The notes beneath the pieces are model-generated. The model did no database searches. It was not told where the DNA came from and saw nothing but the letters and a program-made list of their open reading frames with translations. DNA of 64,000 nucleotides from Olivibacter sp. SDN3 (lineage in GTDB: Bacteria > Bacteroidota > Bacteroidia > Sphingobacteriales > Sphingobacteriaceae): contig NZ_CP060497.1 in the NCBI RefSeq assembly GCF_014334135.1, positions 3,782,001 to 3,846,000 on the forward strand. Reading direction: 5' to 3'. Positions 18,796-27,122 of this stretch are shown here, piece by piece. How positions within the stretch are numbered: the stretch's first letter is position 1; every line of letters starts with the position of its first letter. The translations under genes and the position numbers were made by a program.

Positions 18796-19818
18796 CTAGA
18801 CTTCCATTCTATGAGCCTGATAGCAAGTTGCATCTAGCTCGATGCCTGTAATATCACCATCATTATAACAACAGCAGCCGGCATTGAAGTAGGTATTTTT
18901 CGAATCCTCATAGCGGGTGGAAGCTTCTCCACTGACCTTGCCAGCACGCAGCTCATCTTCTAACTCGTTTGCCAATGTGATGTCCCCTGTTGCTCTGGCG
19001 GCGTGGAGTCTTTTATACGTTCGTTCCAGGTGAGTCAGGGAATTGAAAACGGGCTGATGTGTATGGCCGGTAATTAAAACCAAGTCTTTTTGTTTAGCTG
19101 TCCACTCGTACATGACCGTATTATGTGCCGATTTTAATTTTCTGTTATTGGCGGGTGTATTTGGATTAATGCGAAGATAGGATTGTAAAGGCCCCCATAT
19201 GTTAGATACAAACCATTTGCTGAACCAGTTTCCGTCACTTTGAAGATCACCTTGATGGCCATGTGTCAGTAGAAAAGAAAGCGGTTTTTTATCAATGAAC
19301 ATACGGAGAACCAGTCCTTCGTACACCTTTAGTTTTTTTCCGTATACCTTCTCTATGGTTAAAAAGGCAAAGGGATCATTGTCCCAGTATAGATCATGGT
19401 TGCCGTATATTTTTATAAATGCATCTCTTTTAACAAAAAGCTTTTCTTTTTCGAAGCTAGCTTTATGATGCTTTATGACGGAAAAAATATTGTTTTTCCA
19501 TAATTCTTCACTGTCGCCCAGGCAACAATAGGTGTATTCTTCTTGGTTGTAGTAATCGAGTGCGGCTAAATAATTTTTTTCGGATAGCAAAAAATCGTCC
19601 CGATAATCTTTGCTTCCCTTATGGTGGTCTGAAAAAATGATGAGTTTGGACGTTCCATTAAACTCCAATACTAAGCCCTTTTTTGACTTGCCATGCTGGA
19701 TATGCTTAAATAAAGAAGATAAAGCAGTATGTACCCTAGCTCTGTCTGGCCTGGAGGCATATTTATCGGTGAAACGAATGATTGGATTGGTCAGTAATTT
19801 CTGAAGCAGTTTCCGCAT
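18796..19818 (-). CDS. metallophosphoesterase (calcineurin-like)
   Basis: A 340-residue cytoplasmic protein with the family motifs in order: IIFSDHHKGSKDYRDDF (D-x-H), YCCLGDSEELW (GD-x-x-E/D), IKIYGNHDLYWD (GNHD), LLTHGHQGDL and LITGHTHQPVF (GHTH). Two-metal phosphodiesterase or phosphatase activity is expected. The insertion between the third and fourth motifs and the C-terminal FNAGCCCYNDGDITGIEL sheet recall UDP-2,3-diacylglucosamine hydrolase relatives, but the assignment to lipid A synthesis is not supported. Convergent with the MATE gene. Confidence 0.87.
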   Translation of the reverse strand: MRKLLQKLLTNPIIRFTDKYASRPDRARVHTALSSLFKHIQHGKSKKGLVLEFNGTSKLIIFSDHHKGSKDYRDDFLLSEKNYLAALDYYNQEEYTYCCLGDSEELWKNNIFSVIKHHKASFEKEKLFVKRDAFIKIYGNHDLYWDNDPFAFLTIEKVYGKKLKVYEGLVLRMFIDKKPLSFLLTHGHQGDLQSDGNWFSKWFVSNIWGPLQSYLRINPNTPANNRKLKSAHNTVMYEWTAKQKDLVLITGHTHQPVFNSLTHLERTYKRLHAARATGDITLANELEDELRAGKVSGEASTRYEDSKNTYFNAGCCCYNDGDITGIELDATCYQAHRMEV

Positions 19819-20369
19819 ATAACATTAACAGTTATATAAAAATAATGTTCAAGTAGAAAATAAACCATCGTATGAACCATCTGCATTTAAAATTTGATTT
19901 TCATTCGAATGGATAGCGTGTTTATTCACATGTTGTCTATTTATAATGGCGTTCACGCTGCCTTAGGCGGTTTAAAAAGTAATGGAGCTTGCACGCATGC
20001 GCTACAGGCTTCTTGCTAGCTTGACACAAGCGTCGCACAATAAACTTGCAAGGATCTTGCTACAATCTTGCAGGGATGACACAACAACGTTGCAAGAAAA
20101 TTCCTATTCTGACACAATAAACTTGCGGACTAAGCACTGTTTAAGCTTTAGTTAAGCATAAGAGTACATAGGGGTCAATCTATAAATATAACCTAAAGGT
20201 TCAATTAGTAGCTTTTACACGTTCTAATCTAATTCGAATACAGGCGGATATAAAGGATGCCATAGCTATTAGCTTATTGGCTCAATAGAAGGCTAATCTA
20301 TTGTTTATAAGTTTGTTAAAATCTGTTAAATCAAATAATAAAGCAACGTTTTAATTGCATATTCGTTTC
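19819..20369. repeat. intergenic region with interspersed CTTGC / GACACAA repeats
   Basis: No gene seen in about 550 bases. Between about 20010 and 20130 short words recur: CACAATAAACTTGC occurs exactly at 20036-20049 and 20113-20126, GACACAA three times (about 20023, 20088 and 20111), and CTTGC or TTGCAAG six times. The units are not evenly spaced and do not make a CRISPR. A -7-like TAAGTTTG at 20308-20315 may serve the esterase gene, but no -33 box is at the right distance. Confidence 0.55.
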
Positions 20370-22016
20370 ATGGAACATTCGATACGTGGTCTTTTATATT
20401 TCTTTTTGGGATTGCCTCTGCTCGCTTCTTCGCAAATTCACCTTTCGGGCAAAATGGTGGCGGCCGATACCGAAAAACCTTTAGCCTATGTCAACATCGG
20501 TATCAGGAACAAAAATGTTGGGACGGTGTCGAATAGCAAGGGGAGCTATGAGTTGAAACTAAAGCATGATTACGCAGAGGATACGCTAACCTTTTCTTTG
20601 GTTGGGTATCACGATTTTGCCGTTTCGATTGGCGAATTACGAGATGGGGGGATGGAAGTAGTCAGGCTAAAACCAAAAACCGTTGATTTGCAGGTGGTGG
20701 AGGTATTTGGCAAGAAACTAGTTGAAAGAAAATTTGGGGTTAAGAGACGGAATTTCCTGATACACTTTACCGACGGAATGTTTACTCAGGAAGATATTTT
20801 TGAGATTGGCCAGTTGATAAAATTGGGCGAGCATCCTGCACGTATAAAAGATGTCAACCTATATATAAATGCCCCAAGGGAAGACAGCGCTACTTTTCGG
20901 ATAAATTTTTACCGCTATGACGGGAAACGGCCAGCAGCGAGAATAATCGAAAAAAGCATGATACAACGCCATGCAGTTCAACAGGGATGGCTTCGCTTGA
21001 AACTTGAGGAACCAGTGCGGTTGAAGGGAGATTGCATAGTGACCGTTGAATTTATCCCGGAAGAAAAGAAGGATGTGCCGAACATCGCTTATGAAGTTAA
21101 ATTGGGCGGAACTTCCAAAAGTTTCTACAGAAGAAATAGCCAAGGAACCTGGAATACGCCTCCACATCACTACTGTTTATATGTTACAGCCTTAGTTGAT
21201 ACAGAACAGCCAGAGACCGATGATGATGTCGAATCGATGCCCGCTTTTTCCTTATACAGCAATACGGTAAAGGATAGCTTTAGTATTTTTGTACAGTTAC
21301 CTGAAGAATATGGTAAGAAAAAGCACCAGCGTCATCCGGTTATTTATCACCTCGATGGCAATGCCTATTTTGACCAGATACGTGACGCGGTACAGCACAG
21401 CAAACAAAATAAAGATGCTGTTGAACCAATTGTTGTGGGGATTGGTTATGCAAACGCTTATTTGATGGATTCTCTGAGAGTGCGCGATTATACTTTTCCT
21501 CCTGCGCCAGCGGAGGACAGCCTGCTAATAAGTGGTGGCGGAGATAAATTCTATTCCTTCATCAAGTCTATTTTAGTGCCACACGTAGATCGTGTTTATC
21601 GAACGGATAGTGCCAACAGAACAATTATGGGGCATTCTTTTGGAGGCTATTTTGTTTTATATGCCTTGTTGCACGATTATCTGGACGAAGGGAATACCAC
21701 TATTTTTAATAATTATGTGGCGGCAAGCCCGTCTATTGCTTATGGGAGTAATTACCTCTTTAATCGTCTCGTTACCTTAGATAAGAACACATTTAAAAAT
21801 GAAAAACCTTTAAAGCTTTTTCTAACGATGGGTGAAAGGGAATTGGCTGCTGACGGGAATCACAGTTTTAAATTGTTTTCGGAGTCGCTAGGTCGAGTGA
21901 ATGGTATTGAACTTAAATCAAAAATATACAAAGATACCGAGCACATGGGAACAGCAATTCCATCGTTTGAGGATGGGATGGATTTTTTTGATTTTTCTAT
22001 GTCCGGGGAAAAGTAG
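20370..22016 (+). CDS. exported three-domain esterase
   Basis: From the ATG at 20370 it has 548 residues (the frame is open from a TTG at 20355). After a signal peptide ending LLASSQ comes a carboxypeptidase-regulatory-like beta domain (about 20-100: LSGKMVAADTEKPLAYVNIGI, GTVSNSKGSYELKL). A second beta-sandwich follows (about 110-275). Residues about 290-548 are an alpha/beta hydrolase of the esterase D / enterochelin esterase kind: VIYHLDGNAYFDQI, PIVVGIGYANAYLMDS and nucleophile motif GHSFGGYF. An ester substrate in the periplasm is expected, possibly a siderophore or an acyl group on a polysaccharide. Confidence 0.85.
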   Translation: MEHSIRGLLYFFLGLPLLASSQIHLSGKMVAADTEKPLAYVNIGIRNKNVGTVSNSKGSYELKLKHDYAEDTLTFSLVGYHDFAVSIGELRDGGMEVVRLKPKTVDLQVVEVFGKKLVERKFGVKRRNFLIHFTDGMFTQEDIFEIGQLIKLGEHPARIKDVNLYINAPREDSATFRINFYRYDGKRPAARIIEKSMIQRHAVQQGWLRLKLEEPVRLKGDCIVTVEFIPEEKKDVPNIAYEVKLGGTSKSFYRRNSQGTWNTPPHHYCLYVTALVDTEQPETDDDVESMPAFSLYSNTVKDSFSIFVQLPEEYGKKKHQRHPVIYHLDGNAYFDQIRDAVQHSKQNKDAVEPIVVGIGYANAYLMDSLRVRDYTFPPAPAEDSLLISGGGDKFYSFIKSILVPHVDRVYRTDSANRTIMGHSFGGYFVLYALLHDYLDEGNTTIFNNYVAASPSIAYGSNYLFNRLVTLDKNTFKNEKPLKLFLTMGERELAADGNHSFKLFSESLGRVNGIELKSKIYKDTEHMGTAIPSFEDGMDFFDFSMSGEK

Positions 22017-22059
22017 TTTAAAGCTGTATCTTTGTTAATAACTCAATGTAAATAGCGAT

Positions 22060-22599
22060 TTGAACAAAGTACTGATCATTGGTTCGGGTGGGGCTGGCAA
22101 GTCTACTTTTGCCAGAAAATTGGCTGCTCTGACGCAATTATCGCTCATTCATTTGGATGCTTTTTATTGGCAATCTGGATGGGAGCAACCTAGTAGGGAG
22201 AGCTGGAGGCAGCAGGTTATCGAACTTGCATGCGGCAACCAGTGGATTATGGACGGAAATTATGGTAGTACATTGGAAGATCGTCTAAGGCATGCAGACA
22301 CGGTAATCTTTTTAGACACCAACCGATATCGCTGTCTTTGGCGAGCTTTTAAGCGCTATGTTCAATTTAGGAATAAAGTAAGACCGGATATGGCAGCAGG
22401 GTGTAAAGAACGGATAACATGGGAATTCATCCGTTATATTTGGTTTTATCCTACGAAGAATAAACCCATGATCTTGGCCAAGATTAATAAGCACACTACC
22501 CATAAAAAGTTGGTAGTGTTAAAGGGAAAGGCGGATATCGAAAGTTATTTAGAAAAAATAACTACTCTTGTTACCAGCAATTCGTATTCAGGAAATTAG
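22060..22599 (+). CDS. P-loop kinase-like protein (FlaR / topology-modulation type)
   Basis: A 179-residue protein starting with TTG: the frame has a stop at 22039 and no upstream ATG. The Walker A motif is GSGGAGKSTFARKLA at the N-terminus, then IHLDAFYWQSGWEQPS, WIMDGNYGSTLEDRL and RADTVIFLD-like residues, as in adenylate-kinase-like proteins annotated as DNA topology modulation or FlaR. The exact substrate is unknown. Its stop overlaps by 4 bases the stop of the convergent desaturase gene. Confidence 0.83.
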   Translation: MNKVLIIGSGGAGKSTFARKLAALTQLSLIHLDAFYWQSGWEQPSRESWRQQVIELACGNQWIMDGNYGSTLEDRLRHADTVIFLDTNRYRCLWRAFKRYVQFRNKVRPDMAAGCKERITWEFIRYIWFYPTKNKPMILAKINKHTTHKKLVVLKGKADIESYLEKITTLVTSNSYSGN

Positions 22600-23681
22600 T
22601 TTTTATACTTTTTAATAAATGAGGCTTTAGCGTCATGGTAAGAAGTTACGCCACCTATGAGATGTAGAAACTTAATGTAATACCAGGCAAAATCGATCTG
22701 ATGTTTTAAAAATCCAGAGCGCGCGCTGCTAGGATATAGGTGATGGTTATTGTGCCATTCGCCAGCCACAAAGCCGGGCCATAGCTGGTTGATCGACAGG
22801 TCGTTCTCGTTAAAGTCGTATCCTTTCCTGCGCTTGTTCTGTCCTTTTCCATGACCTTCGTAGTTAAAAGTCCGTACACCAATTGCCCAGAAAGCTGCCG
22901 CACCGAAAAGGGCAAAGGCCAAAGCATGTCCGCCGATGATGTAGAAAATAGTGTACCAAACCAGCCAATTTAACAGGCAGGTAAGTATCGCCCGTCCTGG
23001 GTGAACAATAGAACCCCATTTTTGGTAATTACGATAGCAATTGGCTTTTACGCCGGTATGTGCCATAAGCGCTGCGGTACGTGAATACTCTTCGACCGTT
23101 AAATTCTTCGCAATGGGTTGGTGGTTAACATCCGCTAAAAAACAATATAAGAAACCTCCGCTAGCGTTGTATGGATCGCCAGGCTTGTCAGATTTAGCGT
23201 GATGGACATGATGGGATATCGCATAGATCTCTTCTGGTACCATACTAATGGTTAAATTTTGTGTTAGTATACGCCAAAAGCTATTCTTGAATCTGTAAGC
23301 CTTGTGTGTACAGTAGCGGTGATGCCAAATGGTGCCATGGGTACCCATGACAATCATGCTGTATATAAACGCGGCGATCAATAGACCTATGCTGAAGTAT
23401 TTAAAAATAAAAATGAATAGAAGCGGTATTAAAAGTAGTACTCTAAGCCAACTGAAAAAAGGGAGCCAATTCTTTCGTGACTGGAAGATATTGAGTCGTT
23501 TAAAGAACTCGCTAAAAAGCTGTTTTGCACTTGGTTTGTTGAACACACCGTGCTTATCCGACCATCCGTATGATGGCGGGTCTAATACTTTATCTAATAA
23601 CATACGATCATTAATTGGTGAAAGGTACATCTTTTTATCATTAAAAGACGCTATCCATTGAAAGTTAACAAAACTTAACAT
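22596..23681 (-). CDS. fatty acid desaturase (acyl-CoA / acyl-lipid delta-9 type)
   Basis: A 361-residue membrane di-iron enzyme with three histidine boxes: WHHRYCTHKAYRF, ISHHVHHAKSD and EWHNNHHLYPSSARSG, plus two or more pairs of membrane helices between. It introduces a double bond into a fatty acyl chain. The start at 23681 is 25 bases after the upstream desaturase stop, with AGG six bases before the ATG; an internal Met at 23630 is possible. Second gene of a two-desaturase operon. The N-terminal 60 residues are an extension compared with the shorter paralogue. Confidence 0.88.
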   Translation of the reverse strand: MLSFVNFQWIASFNDKKMYLSPINDRMLLDKVLDPPSYGWSDKHGVFNKPSAKQLFSEFFKRLNIFQSRKNWLPFFSWLRVLLLIPLLFIFIFKYFSIGLLIAAFIYSMIVMGTHGTIWHHRYCTHKAYRFKNSFWRILTQNLTISMVPEEIYAISHHVHHAKSDKPGDPYNASGGFLYCFLADVNHQPIAKNLTVEEYSRTAALMAHTGVKANCYRNYQKWGSIVHPGRAILTCLLNWLVWYTIFYIIGGHALAFALFGAAAFWAIGVRTFNYEGHGKGQNKRRKGYDFNENDLSINQLWPGFVAGEWHNNHHLYPSSARSGFLKHQIDFAWYYIKFLHLIGGVTSYHDAKASFIKKYKN

Positions 23682-23706
23682 TTAACCTAGTGTTCAATAA
23701 ACCGAC

Positions 23707-24447
23707 TTAAGATGTTGTGTTTGTCTTCGGAAAACGAATAATCTTTAACCATTTTAACAGTAAAATAATGGGATAAACGGGATCGATCTCATGCCACCGC
23801 CTGCCAAAATTTGCGTTCGACGGATGTTTATGATGATTATTATGGTAAGATTCGCCTAGCATTAAAATATCTACTACTAACAGGTTTTTTGACGTATTTT
23901 TAAGTTTAAAGTTGATATAACCATATTTGTGTGCGAACCAATTGACAATGGCTCCATGAAAAGGGCCCATGGTAATGACAATAGGCAGGAGCATAAACCA
24001 CCAGTATGAAGTTGCAAACGAAAGAAAAAATAGGATGTATGCAACTGTCCACAGCAGACGTGAGATTTTGGAATTTGCCCAGCGGTCAAAACCAGTCCAT
24101 GTGGGTAGGTTTTTCAGAAAACGTGATTCAACCGGGCGTTTATGATAAAGGATATCTGTATAAATATTTCGTGTACGCCACATCATACTGGCAATATTTG
24201 ATGAGAATTTTGGTGAATGCGGATCTTGCTCCGTATCCGTGTAAGCGTGATGCATGCGATGCATAATAGCATAGGCTCTTGGACTTAGGTAAGAAGAGCC
24301 CTGAGTAAGGTAACAAAAGATGAAAAAAAAGCGTTCCCAAAACCTGTTCATGGTAAAGGAACCATGGGCTGCATAGCGGTGCTGGAAAAAAGTCTGTGAA
24401 AAAAGGGATAGATACCATAACCCTATAAAAAAAACTAAAATAATCAT
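23707..24447 (-). CDS. fatty acid desaturase, shorter paralogue
   Basis: A 246-residue membrane protein with the three boxes FQHRYAAHGSF, MHRMHHAYTDTEQDPHSP and GESYHNNHHKHPSNANFG, like stearoyl-CoA desaturase-type enzymes. It is shorter than the downstream paralogue, lacking the N-terminal extension. Different box residues suggest a different acyl substrate or position. First gene of the operon and upstream of a 550-base gap that separates it from the cold shock gene. Confidence 0.88.
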   Translation of the reverse strand: MIILVFFIGLWYLSLFSQTFFQHRYAAHGSFTMNRFWERFFFIFCYLTQGSSYLSPRAYAIMHRMHHAYTDTEQDPHSPKFSSNIASMMWRTRNIYTDILYHKRPVESRFLKNLPTWTGFDRWANSKISRLLWTVAYILFFLSFATSYWWFMLLPIVITMGPFHGAIVNWFAHKYGYINFKLKNTSKNLLVVDILMLGESYHNNHHKHPSNANFGRRWHEIDPVYPIILLLKWLKIIRFPKTNTTS

Positions 24448-24997
24448 AAAATGAATACTTGAATAAACAATAATAAAGAATGCAGAAAATTTTTTTAAAG
24501 CCTACTTTTGCTGTAGTGATAGGGAAAAGTAGTAACCTGAAGAATGCTTAACTGTATCTCTAAAGTCTAAATATAAGGCTTTACTTTTGCATTTGCAATA
24601 ATAAAGTGATTTACATTTTTTAATAGAAAGCTTTAATTAAAAGGAAAATAAAATAGCATACACTGGTTCTAAATTAAATGCTTATCTTTACTAAATATCT
24701 CCAAAAATAATTGAAGGGTAAAATTGGTTGATATGGAGCTACCGGGTAGCTTCTGGACTACAGTTATCCTCTTCACAAATACCTGAAATAGGTTTTGCAA
24801 TATACTCTTTCTTTGCAAACACGTTGTTTTCAATAAATTATAATCAAGGAAAGTTATAACTGATGTTGCGTTTAAATGAAACGTGCATTTAACCATATAA
24901 GACAGTATCCACCAAAGTAAATAAGACAATGAAAAGGAAATTATCGTAAAAGCGGTTGTTGACCTTTTTAAGTATTTAATCTCAATAGTAATACATT
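24448..24997. other. long intergenic region between desaturases and cold shock gene
   Basis: About 550 AT-rich bases with divergent genes on both sides, so promoters for both must lie here. A near-palindrome GAGCTACCGGGTAGCTTC sits at about 24736-24753 and may be a protein site. A minus-strand open frame at 24669-24929 has no recognisable family and an odd composition, so I do not call it. No TTG-N20-TAnnTTTG site was found by eye. Confidence 0.4.
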
Positions 24998-25189
24998 ATG
25001 CAAAAAGGAACAGTAAAATTTTTTAATGAAACGCGTGGTTTTGGATTTATCACGCCTCAGTCTGGTGAAAAAGAAATATTCGTACATATTTCTGGCCTGA
25101 TTGATGAAGTGCGGGAGAACGATGACGTTGTTTTCGACGTGGAGCAAGGGCCGAAAGGTTTAAGCGCTATCAAAGTAAAGATAGCCTAA
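24998..25189 (+). CDS. cold shock protein
   Basis: A 63-residue single cold-shock domain: MQKGTVKFFNETRGFGFITP with the RNP1-like motif KFFNETRGFGFI and RNP2-like EIFVHIS, then VVFDVEQGPKGLSAIKVKIA. These small proteins bind single-stranded RNA and DNA and unwind RNA structure. The gene is followed immediately by a strong terminator, so it is monocistronic. Beside a sigma factor and two desaturases. Confidence 0.95.
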   Translation: MQKGTVKFFNETRGFGFITPQSGEKEIFVHISGLIDEVRENDDVVFDVEQGPKGLSAIKVKIA

Positions 25190-25205
25190 GCGGATATTAA
25201 TATTA

Positions 25206-25241
25206 GGGGCATTCTTTTTACAGGAGAATGCCCCTTGTTTT
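25206..25241 (+). terminator. rho-independent terminator of the cold shock gene
   Basis: Perfect 10-base arms GGGGCATTCT (25206-25215) and AGAATGCCCC (25225-25234), 9-base loop, followed by TTGTTTT. It starts 16 bases after the stop codon. Confidence 0.85.
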
Positions 25242-25271
25242 AGTACTGTTTGTGAGTAATGTAAAATATGA

Positions 25272-26129
25272 ATGAGACAATTAAAGATTTTTGATTCGAT
25301 TACCAAGCGTGATAACCGATCGCTAAGTTTATACTTAACTGAAGTTAGCAAGTTTGAATTAATAAATGCCGATGAAGAAGTGACACTCGCCGTACGTATA
25401 CGGGAAGGCGATCACGCGGCTTTAGAACGTTTGACAAAAGCCAATTTACGATTTGTGATTTCGGTAGCCAAACAGTATCAGCACCAGGGCTTGGTGTTGG
25501 AGGATTTAATAAATGAAGGAAATATGGGGCTGGTTAAGGCTGCAAAAAGGTTTGACGAGACGAAAGGTTTTAAATTTATTTCCTATGCTGTGTGGTGGAT
25601 AAGACAGAGCATTATGTCTGCTATATCTATTCAATCGCGTGCCGTACGTCTTCCGGGAAATCAGATTAGCAGTTTGATAAAATTGCGCAAATCGCAGTCC
25701 GTCCTGGAACAGCGCCTAGAGCGGGGACCAAGCGTGGAGGAGTTGGCTCTGGAACTCGATGTTTCCATAGATAAGGTTGTTGTTTCCCTTTCAAACGCTG
25801 AAAGACACGTTTCTATAGATGCACCATCTATATTTACGGAAGACGAGCGTTTGCTGGATACCCTGCCAAATTCAGAATCTGGCACCGATGAACAATTGCT
25901 ACAGGATTCACTCTATGCGAGTATTAATCTAATGCTTCAAAGACTTAATGAACGTGAACGAAAGATTCTTACCATGTTTTATGGCTTAAGTAACACAGAA
26001 CCTCAAACATTGGAAGCAATTTCGTTTCAGTTGAACCTTAGCACGGAACGTATTCGTCAATTGAAAACAAAAGCCTTATTGCATATTAAAAACTCGTCTT
26101 TTGGAAAAGATCTGTCGTTTTACTTGTAA
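25272..26129 (+). CDS. RNA polymerase sigma-70 factor, short RpoD-like paralogue
   Basis: A 285-residue sigma factor with regions 1.2, 2, 3 and 4: LYLTEVSKFELINADEEVTLA (1.2), LTKANLRFVISVAKQYQHQG and LINEGNMGLVKAAKRFDETKGFKFISYAVWWIRQSIMSA (2.1-2.4), VRLPGNQISSLIKL (3), and region 4.2 EAISFQLNLSTERIRQLKTKAL. Length and layout equal the short housekeeping RpoD of Bacteroidota, and it begins MRQLKI as they do. The sequence is diverged: the usual VRLPLNKVG reads VRLPGNQIS, and the recognition helix RERVRQI reads TERIRQL. I infer a group-2 paralogue, not the primary factor. Confidence 0.9.
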   Translation: MRQLKIFDSITKRDNRSLSLYLTEVSKFELINADEEVTLAVRIREGDHAALERLTKANLRFVISVAKQYQHQGLVLEDLINEGNMGLVKAAKRFDETKGFKFISYAVWWIRQSIMSAISIQSRAVRLPGNQISSLIKLRKSQSVLEQRLERGPSVEELALELDVSIDKVVVSLSNAERHVSIDAPSIFTEDERLLDTLPNSESGTDEQLLQDSLYASINLMLQRLNERERKILTMFYGLSNTEPQTLEAISFQLNLSTERIRQLKTKALLHIKNSSFGKDLSFYL

Positions 26130-26286
26130 CGATTACTGGGTCGTATAGGACAGGTATAATAAATTTATTGTATATTTGTACAAAACCTCACTTACTCTGT
26201 ATCCGGTCTCCTCTTCTGATAGGTCTCCTTTTCATTGTAAACACGGTCATTTCAAGTATATTTATTGTTAAAATAGTTAATAATCT

Positions 26287-26763
26287 ATGGGTAGAAGTCA
26301 AGAAACATTCCGAAAAAAAGAAAATCTGAAAAAACGCGAACAAAAGAAGAAAGAAAAAGAGCTTAGAAAGGAAAATAGGAGCAGTCAATCTGCGAAGGGA
26401 AAATCGTTGGAAGATATGTTGGCGTATGTAGATGAGAACGGAAACTTGACTACCGAAAAGCCGCAGGAGCAGAAAAAAAACAAAATCAATGCTGATGATA
26501 TTTTAATCAGTACGCCTAAGATGGCAGAGGAAGATGAAGTGCAACAAGGAAAAGTTAAGTATTATAACGATCAACGTGGTTGGGGTTTTATTAACAATGT
26601 ACATGGTGAACAACTATTCTTCCTTATTTCTGAAGCCCACGAAAATATCAAGGTAGATGACAAAGTGAATTTCAAAACCAGGAGAGGACCTAAAGGCCTA
26701 CAGGCCTATGATATTGAACCAGCAAATAACCAAAAGGGTACTACGACCCAAGAGCCTCGCTAA
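26287..26763 (+). CDS. cold-shock-domain protein with basic N-terminal tail
   Basis: A 158-residue protein of two parts. Residues about 1-85 are a highly charged Lys/Glu-rich tail (MGRSQETFRKKENLKKREQK), likely disordered. Residues about 85-150 form a cold-shock domain: GKVKYYNDQRGWGFINNVHG and EQLFFLISEAHENIKVDDKVNF, with FFLI replacing the usual FVHI of RNP2. This two-part design is seen in Bacteroidota. An RNA-binding role is expected. A -7-like TATATTTG at 26171-26178, about 110 bases upstream, could give a long leader, but no -33 box is obvious. Confidence 0.88.
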   Translation: MGRSQETFRKKENLKKREQKKKEKELRKENRSSQSAKGKSLEDMLAYVDENGNLTTEKPQEQKKNKINADDILISTPKMAEEDEVQQGKVKYYNDQRGWGFINNVHGEQLFFLISEAHENIKVDDKVNFKTRRGPKGLQAYDIEPANNQKGTTTQEPR

Positions 26764-27122
26764 CATTCAACGATAAATAAAATACGAGTGTACCTCTTTC
26801 GATTTTTTGATAGCGGTTACTTACCTATTATTGGTAGAAACTGGATAAATCAGCGGAAAGAGTGAAGTACAGGAAATAACACTTATGGAAAAGAGGTAAA
26901 TAATTTCGCTCTTTTTTGTTGTTGGATATTCGTGAATACTAGACGTTTTTCCCAAGTTTAAATTAGCTGTTTTTTCTATACCGTTTCTGAGTTATATTTG
27001 TGATGCTTAGTGATTAAGGATGTAAGTTATTTGTAATTAAAATCATTTGTTAAACTGCCTGGTATCATGGAGTGTTTTCTGGGACGTTGATAAATTAGCC
27101 TTCATTACCAAAGCTCATAGGA
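26764..27122. other. intergenic region with a possible alternative RNA fold
   Basis: About 360 bases without a gene. TACCTCTTT (26791-26799) can pair with AAAGAGGTA (26890-26898); the latter's AAAAGAG (26889-26895) can instead pair with CTCTTTT (26909-26915), which runs into a T stretch. GAAAGAG (26856-26862) is another competitor. This could be a 3' terminator of the cold-shock-domain gene. A TATATTTG at 26993-27000 may be a -7 box for the stress protein gene. Confidence 0.4.

Noticed and set aside
20010-20130. Possible CRISPR array
   Set aside because: Repeat words are short, unevenly spaced and imperfect, with no cas genes near.
24669-24929. 86-codon minus-strand open frame upstream of the cold shock gene
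   Set aside because: No recognisable motif, odd composition, and it sits in a region that must hold promoters for divergent genes.
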